A DNA stretch of 64,000 nt from Zhengella sp020637775 (GCF_041397485.1 NZ_JAWKWO010000001.1:806001-870000), one strand, 5' to 3'. Counted from the stretch's first letter, positions 8,979 to 17,304 are shown. Notes: a model not told the origin generated them from the letters alone. A program made the numbers and translations.

Positions 8979-10565
8979 ATGCCTATGAAGAATGCCGGGG
9001 AGCCTTCCGGGCCCATAGCCCGCGAAGGCAGGAACTGCCAGATCATCCGGGAAAGCGATCGCTCGGCCTTTCTCATCGACGCGAAAGCCTATTTCGAGGC
9101 GCTTGCGCGTGTGTTGCCGCACGCCCGCCAGCGTATCGTGATCATTGGCTGGGATCTCGATCCCAAGATCGCGCTGACGCCGGAAGAGGCGGATCCGCCT
9201 GTGCTGGGACCGTTCCTGCGCGATCTCGTGGAGCGCAACGATACGCTGGAGCTGAAAATCCTCGTCTGGGCGCTCGGCCCGGTCTATGCTCGCAAAACGC
9301 TCGATCTTTTCCGCGAACACACCTGGGCGGATCATCCGCGCATCGCTCTGGCCTTCGACCGGCGCCATTCGCTGCGCGCCTCGCAGCACCAGAAGATCGT
9401 CTGCGTGGACGGGACGCTGGCCTTTGTCGGCGGCATGGATCTCACCTCGGAGCGCTGGGACGACCGGCTTCACCGCGCCGAATGGGATCTGCGGCGCTCG
9501 CCATCCGGCTCCACTTACGGCCCGGTTCACGACGCACAGGCCCTCATATCCGGCGCGGCGGCGCAAGGCATATGCGACGTTGCCGCCGATCGCTGGAGGC
9601 GCGCCACCGGCGAAGCGCTGCCCCCGGTGCGTGGCGCGCAGGCGGGATGGCCGGATTTCATCGCACCTGCGCTTGAAGACTGCCCCGTCGCCGTTGCAAG
9701 GACGGTTCCGCCCGGCTTCGGCCGGCGCCGGCGCCACGAGACCGCGAAGCTCACCGACGACGCCATCCTCGCGGCGCGGTCCTCGCTCTATATCGAGACG
9801 CAGTATCTTGCTTCCTTCCGGGTGGCCGGCCGCCTGGAGGCATCGCTGCGCCGAGACAAGGGGCCGGAAATCCTGATCGTCGTGACACGCAGCTCACGCG
9901 GCATGCTGGAACGCATCGTGATGGAGTACAACCGCAAGCGGCTCATGCGGCGCCTGCGCCGGGCCGACATCCACGGCCGGTTGCGCGTCATGTGCGCCAG
10001 CACGCAAGCGTCCGACGGCAGCCGCGACGAGGTGTTGATCCATTCAAAGATCATCATCGTGGACAGTAGCTTCGCGCGGATCGGATCCTCGAACCTCAAC
10101 AACCGCTCCGAAGGGCTGGACACGGAATGCGACCTGGCGTTCGAGGCGGCACGGGCGGACCACCGCCCAGCCATTGAAAACCTGCGCAATGACCTGCTGG
10201 CGGAGCACCTCGACACGAGCATGGAGGCGGTGGCCCAGGTGATCGATGAAACCGGGTCGATGTTTGCCGCTGTCGACCGCTTCGCAGGCGGACGGCGCGA
10301 CCTTCGCGATCTCGACCAGCCGTCGCTTGAGGGGAAGGTGACTCCGCTGCCGGGCACCGGCCTGTTCGATCCACGCGGCCCGGCCCGGCCCTGGCAGCGG
10401 TTGCGCTCGTGGTTGCGCCGCGCCGGCCGGGCGCTTGCGGGCAAGGCGGCGGATCCGTCTGCACGCTCATCGCCTGAACAGCGCCGTAAACCCGAGCGCG
10501 GCCAGGCCGAAGGGCAAGGGAATGAAGAAATACACGATGCGAAAGGCAATCACTGCCGCCAGTGA
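8979..10565 (+). CDS. Phospholipase D superfamily protein (two HKD motifs)
   Basis: 528-residue enzyme with two PLD catalytic motifs: HQKIVCVDGTLAFVGGMD in the first half and HSKIIIVDSSFARIGSSN in the second, both with the H-x-K-x4-D core intact. Members hydrolyse phosphodiesters of phospholipids or transfer phosphatidyl groups (cardiolipin synthases), and I cannot tell which from sequence. There is no obvious signal peptide or membrane helix. ATGs at 8979 and 8985 are both possible starts; GGAA at 8972 fits the second slightly better. The last 99 bases overlap the 3' end of the convergent UPF0104 gene, and the C-terminal residues in that overlap are polar and low in pattern, so the real functional end may be earlier. 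Confidence 0.85.
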   Translation: MPMKNAGEPSGPIAREGRNCQIIRESDRSAFLIDAKAYFEALARVLPHARQRIVIIGWDLDPKIALTPEEADPPVLGPFLRDLVERNDTLELKILVWALGPVYARKTLDLFREHTWADHPRIALAFDRRHSLRASQHQKIVCVDGTLAFVGGMDLTSERWDDRLHRAEWDLRRSPSGSTYGPVHDAQALISGAAAQGICDVAADRWRRATGEALPPVRGAQAGWPDFIAPALEDCPVAVARTVPPGFGRRRRHETAKLTDDAILAARSSLYIETQYLASFRVAGRLEASLRRDKGPEILIVVTRSSRGMLERIVMEYNRKRLMRRLRRADIHGRLRVMCASTQASDGSRDEVLIHSKIIIVDSSFARIGSSNLNNRSEGLDTECDLAFEAARADHRPAIENLRNDLLAEHLDTSMEAVAQVIDETGSMFAAVDRFAGGRRDLRDLDQPSLEGKVTPLPGTGLFDPRGPARPWQRLRSWLRRAGRALAGKAADPSARSSPEQRRKPERGQAEGQGNEEIHDAKGNHCRQ

Positions 10566-11372
10566 CAGGACGCCCGGCAGCAGGAACAGCACGGATGCCT
10601 CCAGGACACCCAGACCGCCCGGAACATGGCTGACGAGCGCGGCCGCCTGCGACAGCGCATAGACGGCGAGCACTTCGAAATAGGGCGTGGCCTTCAACCC
10701 GTTGATGAGCTGATGCAGGCAGCCCGCGACGCAGGCGAAATTGGCGCTGCCGATCAGGATCTGCCAGAGCGCCAAGCGAGGCGCCGGCAGGGCGACATGC
10801 CATTTCCAAATCCGGAGAGACCGCCGGAACCGCATGGTGGCCAGCAGATAAAGCCAGGGCCAGACAAGGCAGAGGACCGCGATGGCGAGAATGGCGGCCC
10901 GGTTCGGCCCGATCAGGCTCTCCGCCTGCCGGGGATAGAGCAGAAGCCCCGCCCCGGCGATCACCGAGATGCCGATGGTAACGCCCACGCCGGAGAAGAC
11001 GACCAGCCGCGCCACATCCGAGGCGCGCATGCCCCAGTGCGAATAGAAATAGTAGCGCAGGCCGCCACTGCTCAGCCCCGCGAAGCCGACATTGTGACCG
11101 ATCGACAGGCTGGAGAAGGAACCGAGAAGCGCACGGGGCCAGGAGAGCGGGCGACCGACATAGCGGGCGCCGAAATAGTCAAAGCCGGACAGGCACAGAT
11201 AGGAGGCGGCAGCAAAGCCGCCGGCCGCGGCAAGATTGACCGCCGGCATGCGGGCAAGCGCATCGAGAACCGTCTCAAGGCCATGGCGGCGGATGGTCCG
11301 CACGATGAAATAGACCGCCAGGGCGGCCGCCGCGCCGACAAGGCCATTGAGAAGCAACCGCCGCCACGACAT
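10467..11372 (-). CDS. UPF0104 / lysylphosphatidylglycerol synthase transmembrane-domain family protein
   Basis: 301-residue membrane protein with about seven to eight helices, like the N-terminal flippase half of MprF and like YbhN. Typical features are SFSSLSIGHNVGFAGLSSGGLRYYF (glycine-rich, early third) and SHVPGGLGVLEASVLFLL near the end. The ATG at 11372 is preferred over the one at 11417 because GGAG sits 8 bases before it. It is last in a minus-strand operon behind the AI-2E family permease and is convergent with, and overlapping, the phospholipase D gene. A role in lipid flipping is inferred from the family. Confidence 0.82.
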   Translation of the reverse strand: MSWRRLLLNGLVGAAAALAVYFIVRTIRRHGLETVLDALARMPAVNLAAAGGFAAASYLCLSGFDYFGARYVGRPLSWPRALLGSFSSLSIGHNVGFAGLSSGGLRYYFYSHWGMRASDVARLVVFSGVGVTIGISVIAGAGLLLYPRQAESLIGPNRAAILAIAVLCLVWPWLYLLATMRFRRSLRIWKWHVALPAPRLALWQILIGSANFACVAGCLHQLINGLKATPYFEVLAVYALSQAAALVSHVPGGLGVLEASVLFLLPGVLSLAAVIAFRIVYFFIPLPFGLAALGFTALFRR

Positions 11373-11447
11373 GCGCCTACTCCGCGCCGAGGGGGCCGGA
11401 CCGCTGACGGCCGGCATGGACGGGCCTGCGGTCGTTCAATCCAACGC

Positions 11448-12539
11448 TCATGCGTCCACCGACTGCATCAGGTCGTCGACATCGCGTTTGCTGGAAAGGA
11501 ACAGTGCGATCGGCTGCAAGGCGGGAATGCGGGCGAAGACGATCATGACAACCAGGGTCATCGGCACTGCGACCAGCATACCGGCAATGCCCCAGATCCA
11601 GCTCCAGACCATGAGCGCGACGAGGATCACAAGGGGCGAGAGCGCCAGTTCGCGGCCCTGCAGCTTGGGGTCGGCATAATTGCCCATCACCTGTTCGATC
11701 AGCAGCAAGCCAAGCCCGTAAAGGATGGCGGAGAACGATTCCAGTTGCAGGAAGGCAAAGGCTGCCGGCAGCACCCCGGCCACCAGCGACCCCACATTGG
11801 GAACATAGCTGAGCAGGAAGGCCAACAGACCCCAGACGAAAACGAAATCCAGGTTCCAGGCCCAGCTCCACAAGGCATAAAGCACACCTGTCGCCAGCCC
11901 CATGAAGGTGCGAACCGCGAAATACCAGCGGATGCGGGTGGCGATGGCGAGAAGCGCTGCGCGATAGGCCTGCCCGTCGCGTTTGCCCGTCAGCGACTGC
12001 ATCTTGCCGGCCCAGGACGGGGCCTCGATGAGCATGAGCAGCACGAGGAAGAAGATCAGCGAAAGAATGCCGGCGAGATTCGAGGTGGAACGGACAATGC
12101 CGGTAGCAATGCCCATCATGCGCTCGAACAGGCGGGCCGTCTCCATGCCACCGGCCTCATCGGCGATATCGGGAATGCCCGCCCAGGCGGTGCCCTGCCG
12201 CAGCGTGCTGGCGATGGTGTCCTCATAGGCCGGCAACCCGGCAACGATCTGGCGCGCGGCGAGGAAAACGCCGCCCAGAAAGAGCGAGAACAGCAGGATG
12301 ACGAGGGCGAGCGCGGCAACATGGCCTGCCCAGCGCAGGCGTTCCGGCAGGCGGTTGCGCAAAAAGGCATCGACCGGCCAGACCGCGACCGTGACGAAAA
12401 AGGCAAGGGCCAGCGTGGAGGTCACCCAGCTCGTCACATGCAGTGCGGCAAAGACCAGAATCGTGGCGATGACGGCCACGAGGCGCACCAGCAGATGCCG
12501 GCTTTCCGGCGTTTCAGACATCAGGCGTGGACGCGGCAT
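11448..12539 (-). CDS. AI-2E family transporter (PerM-like)
   Basis: 363-residue permease of the AI-2E/PerM family. Three helices at the N-terminus, a long soluble segment (about residues 105-150) and a C-terminal group including LLAFLLSYVPNVGSLVAGVLPA and GNYADPKLQGRELALSPLVI, which is the family signature. Members export small molecules such as autoinducer-2 or Na+; the substrate here is unknown. Start could be the ATG at 12539 or the one at 12521; the upstream small gene overlaps both. It is in the same operon as the DUF427 gene and the UPF0104 gene. Confidence 0.87.
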   Translation of the reverse strand: MPRPRLMSETPESRHLLVRLVAVIATILVFAALHVTSWVTSTLALAFFVTVAVWPVDAFLRNRLPERLRWAGHVAALALVILLFSLFLGGVFLAARQIVAGLPAYEDTIASTLRQGTAWAGIPDIADEAGGMETARLFERMMGIATGIVRSTSNLAGILSLIFFLVLLMLIEAPSWAGKMQSLTGKRDGQAYRAALLAIATRIRWYFAVRTFMGLATGVLYALWSWAWNLDFVFVWGLLAFLLSYVPNVGSLVAGVLPAAFAFLQLESFSAILYGLGLLLIEQVMGNYADPKLQGRELALSPLVILVALMVWSWIWGIAGMLVAVPMTLVVMIVFARIPALQPIALFLSSKRDVDDLMQSVDA

Positions 12540-12801
12540 GCCCGGCCCCGGACCGGATCAGTTCGGCCACATCACGGGCCAGCATGACGAGTTCCTTGCG
12601 CCGGGCCTCCTGCGCGGCGAAACCATCCACCGCGACGGCGCCGGGATCCTCCTGGTGATCGGCCAGGCCGGCGCGCCCCTGAATCAGGGCGGGCAGATCC
12701 GCACCCGGCCATTGCCGCGCCACCACAGCAAAAAGCAGCGCTATCGCCTCGCGCTGGGCGTTCAGCCTACCGTCCATCTCCTCGTCGGGCAGCCGTGCCA
12801 T
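12514..12801 (-). CDS. Small conserved hypothetical protein
   Basis: 95 residues, cytosolic, mostly helical and rich in Ala, Glu and Arg. It begins MARLPDEEMDGRLNAQREAI and has no recognisable domain. ATGs at 12807 and 12801 are both in frame; a GGGA stretch 7-8 bases away favours 12801. It lies 13 bases downstream of the DUF427 stop and overlaps the following transporter start, so it is certainly within that operon. Function unknown. Confidence 0.65.
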   Translation of the reverse strand: MARLPDEEMDGRLNAQREAIALLFAVVARQWPGADLPALIQGRAGLADHQEDPGAVAVDGFAAQEARRKELVMLARDVAELIRSGAGHAASTPDV

Positions 12802-12814
12802 CGTCATATCCCGG

Positions 12815-13204
12815 TCATTGCGTGTCGGGGACGCGGCGCGGGCTGTCATCCGGCGTGACATCAACAGTGACCTTGCCGGCATCGAAAGCGCCGTGGCCGG
12901 CAATGGGCGCGGCGGCGCCCGGCGGCGCATCGTACGCCCACATGACATCGGCGGCTGCCTCTCCCACGGCGCCCGTGCTCCAGTAGCGCGCCTCGCCCTT
13001 CCACGGACAATGGGTGCGCGTTTCGGATTCGTGCATCATCGCGAAGTAGATATCGTCGAAAGGGATATAGAAGACGGGTTCGTGACCCGTTTCCCTGAGC
13101 ACCAGCGCGGAATCGGTCGAGGCCAGCATGGCGTCGATGAACCGCACGTTCACGACCCCATGAAACGGCTCGACGGTAATTCGCTCATTCGTTCCTGTCG
13201 CCAT
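12815..13204 (-). CDS. DUF427 family protein
   Basis: 129 residues. The DUF427 signature is clear: YIPFDDIYFAMM, then THCPWKGEARYWS and an aromatic stretch VMWAYDAP. These small beta-rich proteins are common in actinobacteria and rhizobia; their biochemical role is not established. The ATG at 13204 has GGAG 7 bases upstream and is preferred over 13210. First gene of a four-gene minus-strand operon (DUF427, small hypothetical, AI-2E permease, UPF0104). Confidence 0.85.
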   Translation of the reverse strand: MATGTNERITVEPFHGVVNVRFIDAMLASTDSALVLRETGHEPVFYIPFDDIYFAMMHESETRTHCPWKGEARYWSTGAVGEAAADVMWAYDAPPGAAAPIAGHGAFDAGKVTVDVTPDDSPRRVPDTQ

Positions 13205-13261
13205 TTGCAAACTCCGTGACTTGCTGTCGAATTGCGCGGGGAGCCGGATCCGGCTTCCGGT

Positions 13262-13507
13262 TCAAGCCTTGTCACCGTCCTTGCGCGCACCCTTGTTCAG
13301 GTCGGTGCGGGCGCGCGTTTCCTTGTCCATTTTCTCGAAACTTTCCATCACGTCATCCGGTTCCTGCTTCACGTCCGGAACCGCATGACGCTGGTTGCGC
13401 ACCTTTTCCTGATCTTCACCCTGCAGCCGGTTGTTGCCCATGCGCTCCCCGGCGAAGTCGCTTTCCTGCAGATCCTCCGGGCGCTTGCGATCTCTGTTCT
13501 CGTTCAT
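13262..13507 (-). CDS. Small hydrophilic stress-type protein
   Basis: 81 residues, extremely charged (rich in Asp, Glu, Lys, Arg and Asn) and without hydrophobic segments, probably disordered. It begins MNENRDRKRPEDLQESDF; AGGAGG lies 5 bases before this ATG (13507). A full-consensus EcfG-type promoter (GGAAC-N17-CGTT) ends 22 bases upstream, so expression under the general stress response is likely. Small hydrophilic proteins of this kind are common members of rhizobial stress regulons. Function unknown. Confidence 0.72.
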   Translation of the reverse strand: MNENRDRKRPEDLQESDFAGERMGNNRLQGEDQEKVRNQRHAVPDVKQEPDDVMESFEKMDKETRARTDLNKGARKDGDKA

Positions 13508-13528
13508 CATGGCCTCCTTTGCACACCG

Positions 13529-13554
13529 AACGGCGCAGGATGCCAAAGCGTTCC
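13529..13554 (-). promoter_or_regulatory. EcfG-type promoter, full consensus
   Basis: On the minus strand GGAAC (13554-13550), a 17-base spacer and CGTT (13532-13529). This equals the published general-stress consensus GGAAC-N16/17-CGTT. It lies just upstream of the small hydrophilic protein starting at 13507. Confidence 0.65.
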
Positions 13555-13727
13555 ATGCCAGGCCGGGATTTGCCGGCAGTCACCCGCCATTCATGTCGCT
13601 GCGCATGCCGCCGTGGGCGAAGGGGCGGCAATTGCCGCAGCCATTTCGGGAACCGCATGGCTGCCCCTGCATTAGGCAACAGGGGGTGCAAGCATTTATT
13701 GACATTCATGTCATTGGGAGGTCCTGC

Positions 13728-14324
13728 ATGCCACCTTTGCCCGGTTCCGCCATCGCCGAAACCGAGAAGAGACGATCCGTGCTCATGGCGCGCGAGGAAG
13801 CGGAGGTCATAAGGCTCATCCCTGCCCTGCGCGCATTTGCCAGATCCTTCTATTACGACACGAATGACGCCGACGATCTGGTGCAGGAGACACTGACCAA
13901 GGCGATATCGAAGATTCACCAGTTCACGCCAGGCACCAGCATGAAGTCCTGGCTTTTCACCATCATGCGCAACACGTTCTATACCCGCATCCGCGTCCAG
14001 AAACGCGAAGCGCCCGGCGCGGCCGATTGCGCCTCGCTGCGCGTCGCTGTCGATGCCACCCAGGAATGGACGGTCAAGGGCCAGGAATTGTCCGCGGCCT
14101 TGCACCGGCTGCCCGCCCCGCAGCGGGAAATCCTTGTGCTGATCGGTGTCATGGGCGTCAGCTACGAGGAAGCGGCGGAAACGCTGGGCTGCGCCATGGG
14201 GACCGTCAAGAGCCGGCTCAACCGGGCGCGTCTCCGATTGCTCAAGGAACTGGGTGAAGACACGCCGGCAACCAGCGTCGAGTGTGACGACGATTTCACC
14301 GTCCGCTCCATCCAGGATCACTGA
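13728..14324 (+). CDS. ECF sigma factor, EcfG-like
   Basis: 198-residue extracytoplasmic-function sigma factor. Region 2 is visible as NDADDLVQETLTKAISKI then FTPGTSMKSWLFTIMRNTFY, and region 4 as LPAPQREILVLIGVMGVSYEEAAETLGCAMGTVKSRL. The phrases ADDLVQETL and PGT-x3-WLFTIMRN resemble the EcfG (ECF15) general stress sigma factors of alphaproteobacteria. Start at 13728 with GGGAGG 6-7 bases upstream; an in-frame ATG at 13785 is an alternative. No phyR gene is adjacent. A GGAAC-N16-CATT sequence at 13649-13673 could be a weak self-regulated promoter. It may drive the promoters listed nearby, which is inference. Confidence 0.88.
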   Translation: MPPLPGSAIAETEKRRSVLMAREEAEVIRLIPALRAFARSFYYDTNDADDLVQETLTKAISKIHQFTPGTSMKSWLFTIMRNTFYTRIRVQKREAPGAADCASLRVAVDATQEWTVKGQELSAALHRLPAPQREILVLIGVMGVSYEEAAETLGCAMGTVKSRLNRARLRLLKELGEDTPATSVECDDDFTVRSIQDH

Positions 14325-14451
14325 ACGGCTGCCATCAAGACTGGCGCCAAGCCATTGCCCGGCCGCCCACAGGCGCAGGTTGTTCCCCAAAATCATTGAA
14401 CTCATTGAACAAGTCCGCAGTGCCTGTATCCGGTTTTCTGATCCAGCGAGT

Positions 14452-14476
14452 GGAACAAAAGGAATACCCCGCGGTT
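14452..14476 (+). promoter_or_regulatory. EcfG-type promoter candidate for otsA
   Basis: GGAAC at 14452-14456, a 16-base spacer and GGTT at 14473-14476, 38 bases before the otsA start. One base off the CGTT -10 consensus. otsA is a known general-stress target in Sinorhizobium meliloti, which supports the call. Confidence 0.55.
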
Positions 14477-14514
14477 TTCCGATTGCCGCCATACAGCCGG
14501 GAGCCAGCCGCGCG

Positions 14515-16008
14515 ATGAACAGACTCGTCATAGTATCCAACCGCGTGGGCGACATTGACAAATCCACCCAGACCGGCGGCCTGGCCGTGGCCATTGCCGA
14601 CACCCTGCGCAAACGCGGCGGCATCTGGTTCGGCACAGGCGAACCGGGCAGCACGCCACGCAATGCTGCGGCAGGCGGCGGCAATGTCCGCCAGATCACC
14701 GTTCCGCTGACGCAAGACGAATACCAGGCACACTATGCCGGATTTTCAAACAGCGTCCTGTGGCCGCTATTCCACTACCGCACCGACCTTCTCGACTATC
14801 ACGCGGAAGAGCATGCCGGTTATCTCGATGTGAACCGGCGGCTTGCGGAGGAACTGGCGCCTCTCCTGCAGGACGACGATCTCGTCTGGGTTCACGACTA
14901 CCATCTCCTGCCCTTTGCCGGGTTCCTGCGCCGGACAAGCAGCCGGCGCATGAGGATCGGCTTCTTCCTGCATATTCCCTTCCCGCCGCCCGAAGTGCTG
15001 GCTGCACTGCCCGGCCACCGCGCGCTGCTCCGCTCGCTGCTCGATCACGATGTCGTCGGGTTCCAGACCGCGCGTGACGTGGCGAATTTCTTCGGCACTA
15101 TCGAAGCGCTGGGGCTTGGCGAACGCATCTCGCAATCCGTCATCCGCTCGGACGGGCGCAGCATTCATTGCGGCCGGTTTCCCATTGCCATCGACAGCGG
15201 GCGCTTTCATGCCATGGGCCGCAGCACCCATGAGGACATCCGCATCGATGACATGCGGCGGCGGATGCTGAACAGGAAGCAGATCGTGGGCGTCGACCGC
15301 CTCGACTATTCCAAGGGCATCCCCGCGCGTTTCGAGGCGTTCGAGAAACTGCTCGAAACGCACCGGGAGCTGGAGGGGCGCATCTCGCTGCTCCAGATCG
15401 CGCCGCCGACCCGCGAGGGCATCCGCGCCTATGACACGATCCGGCGCGAGACCGAAGCGCTCGCCGGCGCCATCAACGGTCGTTTCGCCGACTTCAACTG
15501 GACACCGATCAAATATATCCACCGCGCCGTGGCGCGGGACCGGCTGGCGGCCATCTTCCGGGGCAGCGAAATCGGCCTGATCACACCCTTGCGCGACGGG
15601 ATGAACCTGGTGGCGAAGGAATATGTGGCTGCGCAGGATCCCGGCGATCCCGGCGTGCTGGTGCTGTCGCGCTTTGCCGGAGCGGCCGAGGAAATGGAGG
15701 AGGCCCTTCTGGTCAATCCCCACGATACCGACGAAATGGCGCGGCGCCTGCATCAGGCCATCGCGATGCCGCGCGCGGAACGCTGCGCCCGGCACGAGGC
15801 CCTCATGGCCCGCATCAGCGCGCGCAGCGTGGACGACTGGGCAGCGGATTTCCTCGCCGTCCTGCAGAAAGGCGGTGACGCAAGCCAGGGCCGGCATCCA
15901 GGCGGCGGGCCGGCCGGAGAGCACGGCACCGGGGGCGGGCGCGGCAGCGGATACCGGCCCGGTGCAGGGACCGTGCCGCCGGAATCCTCAGCCGCCTGCC
16001 GGCCATGA
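14515..16008 (+). CDS. otsA: Trehalose-6-phosphate synthase
   Basis: 497-residue GT20 glycosyltransferase that joins UDP-glucose and glucose-6-phosphate to trehalose-6-phosphate in the cytosol. Motifs seen include MNRLVIVSNRVG at the start, WVHDYHLLPFAGFLRR, GVDRLDYSKGIPARFEAFE and GLITPLRDGMNLVAKEYVA. The last 40 or so residues are a glycine-rich tail not typical of OtsA. The ATG at 14515 is chosen because it begins exactly with the family N-terminus. The matching phosphatase otsB lies 3.9 kb downstream rather than next to it, and both have stress-type promoters. Trehalose protects against osmotic and drying stress. Confidence 0.95.
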   Translation: MNRLVIVSNRVGDIDKSTQTGGLAVAIADTLRKRGGIWFGTGEPGSTPRNAAAGGGNVRQITVPLTQDEYQAHYAGFSNSVLWPLFHYRTDLLDYHAEEHAGYLDVNRRLAEELAPLLQDDDLVWVHDYHLLPFAGFLRRTSSRRMRIGFFLHIPFPPPEVLAALPGHRALLRSLLDHDVVGFQTARDVANFFGTIEALGLGERISQSVIRSDGRSIHCGRFPIAIDSGRFHAMGRSTHEDIRIDDMRRRMLNRKQIVGVDRLDYSKGIPARFEAFEKLLETHRELEGRISLLQIAPPTREGIRAYDTIRRETEALAGAINGRFADFNWTPIKYIHRAVARDRLAAIFRGSEIGLITPLRDGMNLVAKEYVAAQDPGDPGVLVLSRFAGAAEEMEEALLVNPHDTDEMARRLHQAIAMPRAERCARHEALMARISARSVDDWAADFLAVLQKGGDASQGRHPGGGPAGEHGTGGGRGSGYRPGAGTVPPESSAACRP

Positions 16009-16046
16009 GGAAAAGCGGGTAAGAACAAGAACGGATGGAGGCTGCC

Positions 16047-16481
16047 ATGCCTGACCTGCCTGACAATCGCAACTTGCCCCGCCGGCCGGCGGCGCCCGCA
16101 TTCAAGGCGAATGCCGGACCTGTTCTGGCGCAGCAGCAAAGCGCACAGGCCGCCATCGTGCGGGATGCGACGGCGCATCTTCTCCGGCTTGCCCGCGCGC
16201 AAAATCCGGCGCAACTGGAAGCCTTTTGCACGCGGCTGCATCGGCTGGCGGCGGATCTGGACCGCGTTCCGGGCGACAGGTCCGCGGCGACCTTCGCGCG
16301 GCTGGCCGGTCTGTGCGCCGATGTCATGGAAGGCAGCCTGCCCGGGCGCGCCGGTCCGGCCGGGAAGGATGCGTCGTCGAGTCCAGATGAAAGCGGAAGC
16401 GCCGGGCCCGGCGGGCTTGGCTACATGATGACGCTGTCGAGGGACGATGAAAAGGCGATCGCGCCAAGCTTTCGCGCGTGA
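16047..16481 (+). CDS. Hypothetical cytosolic protein downstream of otsA
   Basis: 144 residues beginning MPDLPDNRNLPRRPA. The middle (about 40-90) is helical and Ala/Leu/Arg-rich, the rest looks disordered. No family recognised. GGAG sits 6 bases upstream of the ATG at 16047. It follows otsA by 38 bases on the same strand, so the two may be co-transcribed. Its end is only 3 bases from the end of the convergent gene 16485-16841. Confidence 0.55.
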   Translation: MPDLPDNRNLPRRPAAPAFKANAGPVLAQQQSAQAAIVRDATAHLLRLARAQNPAQLEAFCTRLHRLAADLDRVPGDRSAATFARLAGLCADVMEGSLPGRAGPAGKDASSSPDESGSAGPGGLGYMMTLSRDDEKAIAPSFRA

Positions 16482-16484
16482 CGC

Positions 16485-16841
16485 TCAGCGCAGGCTTGCA
16501 AGGACCACGGCGAGGATCAGCAGGAAACCCGCGCCAACGATCACCCACATCATCATCGGCGCGGCCTTCCAGCCAAGGCTCTCGGGCCGGATCCTGCGCA
16601 TGGCGGTGCCGTAGGTGATGCCGGCGGAACGTTCGCCGGCCGGTTCGGCATTGCCCTGGCGGGCCTGCGTCCTGCGGGCGGTCTCCACAGTTTGCCCATC
16701 CATGGGAATGCCGCCGGCTTCGGAGTCGGTCTCCAGGGGCGCGGTGGCCGGGTCGAAGCCGGGGCGTTTTCCCCCGGCGCGGCCTTTGGCGATATCGCCG
16801 CGCAATTCCGCCGGATTTGAGGTCTTCCTGCCTGTCTTCAT
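16485..16841 (-). CDS. Hypothetical protein with C-terminal membrane helix
   Basis: 118 residues. A basic, polar N-terminal two-thirds (MKTGRKTSNPAELRGDIAKG) is followed by a single hydrophobic helix at the very C-terminus (MMMWVIVGAGFLLILAVVLA), a tail-anchor layout. No known domain. The ATG at 16841 lies 32 bases downstream of a GGAAC-N16-GGTT element on the same strand, so it probably belongs to the stress regulon. Function unknown. Confidence 0.6.
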   Translation of the reverse strand: MKTGRKTSNPAELRGDIAKGRAGGKRPGFDPATAPLETDSEAGGIPMDGQTVETARRTQARQGNAEPAGERSAGITYGTAMRRIRPESLGWKAAPMMMWVIVGAGFLLILAVVLASLR

Positions 16842-16872
16842 CGGATCTCGAACCTGTCTCCTGTGACCCTTC

Positions 16873-16897
16873 AACCGGCAATGCGCCGCGTTGTTCC
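16873..16897 (-). promoter_or_regulatory. EcfG-type promoter candidate (minus strand)
   Basis: Minus-strand GGAAC (16897-16893), 16-base spacer, GGTT (16876-16873), directly upstream of the tail-anchored hypothetical protein. It lies back-to-back with the plus-strand element at 16936, giving a divergent promoter pair. Confidence 0.55.
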
Positions 16898-16935
16898 CTC
16901 GCGCCACGCGCGCTTCGGTCCAATCGCCCGGCGAT

Positions 16936-16961
16936 GGAACATGGACCGGCGTCCAGGGGTT
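16936..16961 (+). promoter_or_regulatory. EcfG-type promoter candidate for the small lipoprotein
   Basis: GGAAC at 16936-16940, 17-base spacer, GGTT at 16958-16961, 45 bases upstream of the lipoprotein start at 17007. Same GGTT variant as at otsA. Confidence 0.55.
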
Positions 16962-17006
16962 TTTCCCGCAATGAACGCACAGCAAACCTTTCGAAAGGAC
17001 GAGACC

Positions 17007-17255
17007 ATGTTGTCGCTGGCCAAACGCATTCCGAGAGCATTCCATCCGGGCCTGGGGCTTGCCCTCGCCATGCCGCTCCTGGTGCTTGGCGCCTGCTCGG
17101 ACTCCGACAATGACGCCGTTGCCGAAAGGCCGCCAGAAAAGATCACCGAGGGCGTTCGCGACGAGGACCATACGGCCACGAAACGGACAGTCCATCCGCC
17201 TGCCGCCACCGGTGGACGGATACCTGGCGAGGAAGAGGATCCGCAGGCCGACTGA
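17007..17255 (+). CDS. Small lipoprotein
   Basis: 82 residues. A basic start (MLSLAKRIPRAFH) and hydrophobic core lead to a lipobox LVLGAC near residue 30, so it should be lipid-anchored; the mature part is about 50 acidic, polar residues (SDSDNDAVAERPPEKI). Start at 17007 with AAGGA 8 bases upstream is preferred over an ATG at 16971 because it gives a proper signal peptide. Followed by a bidirectional terminator. Likely a general-stress envelope protein; no family recognised. Confidence 0.65.
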   Translation: MLSLAKRIPRAFHPGLGLALAMPLLVLGACSDSDNDAVAERPPEKITEGVRDEDHTATKRTVHPPAATGGRIPGEEEDPQAD

Positions 17256-17304
17256 TTGCCCGCGCATCCGCAGCCTTGCGACCATCCACGCGGATGATAC
17301 GGAA

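Noticed and set aside
13339..13364. Minus-strand GGAAC-N17-AGTT before the DUF427 gene
   Set aside because: It lies inside the coding region of the 13262-13507 gene, far from the DUF427 start, and the -10 part is only partly matched.
13691..13712. Short palindrome GACAT-TC-ATGTC before the sigma factor
   Set aside because: Only 5-base arms, too short to call an operator without support.
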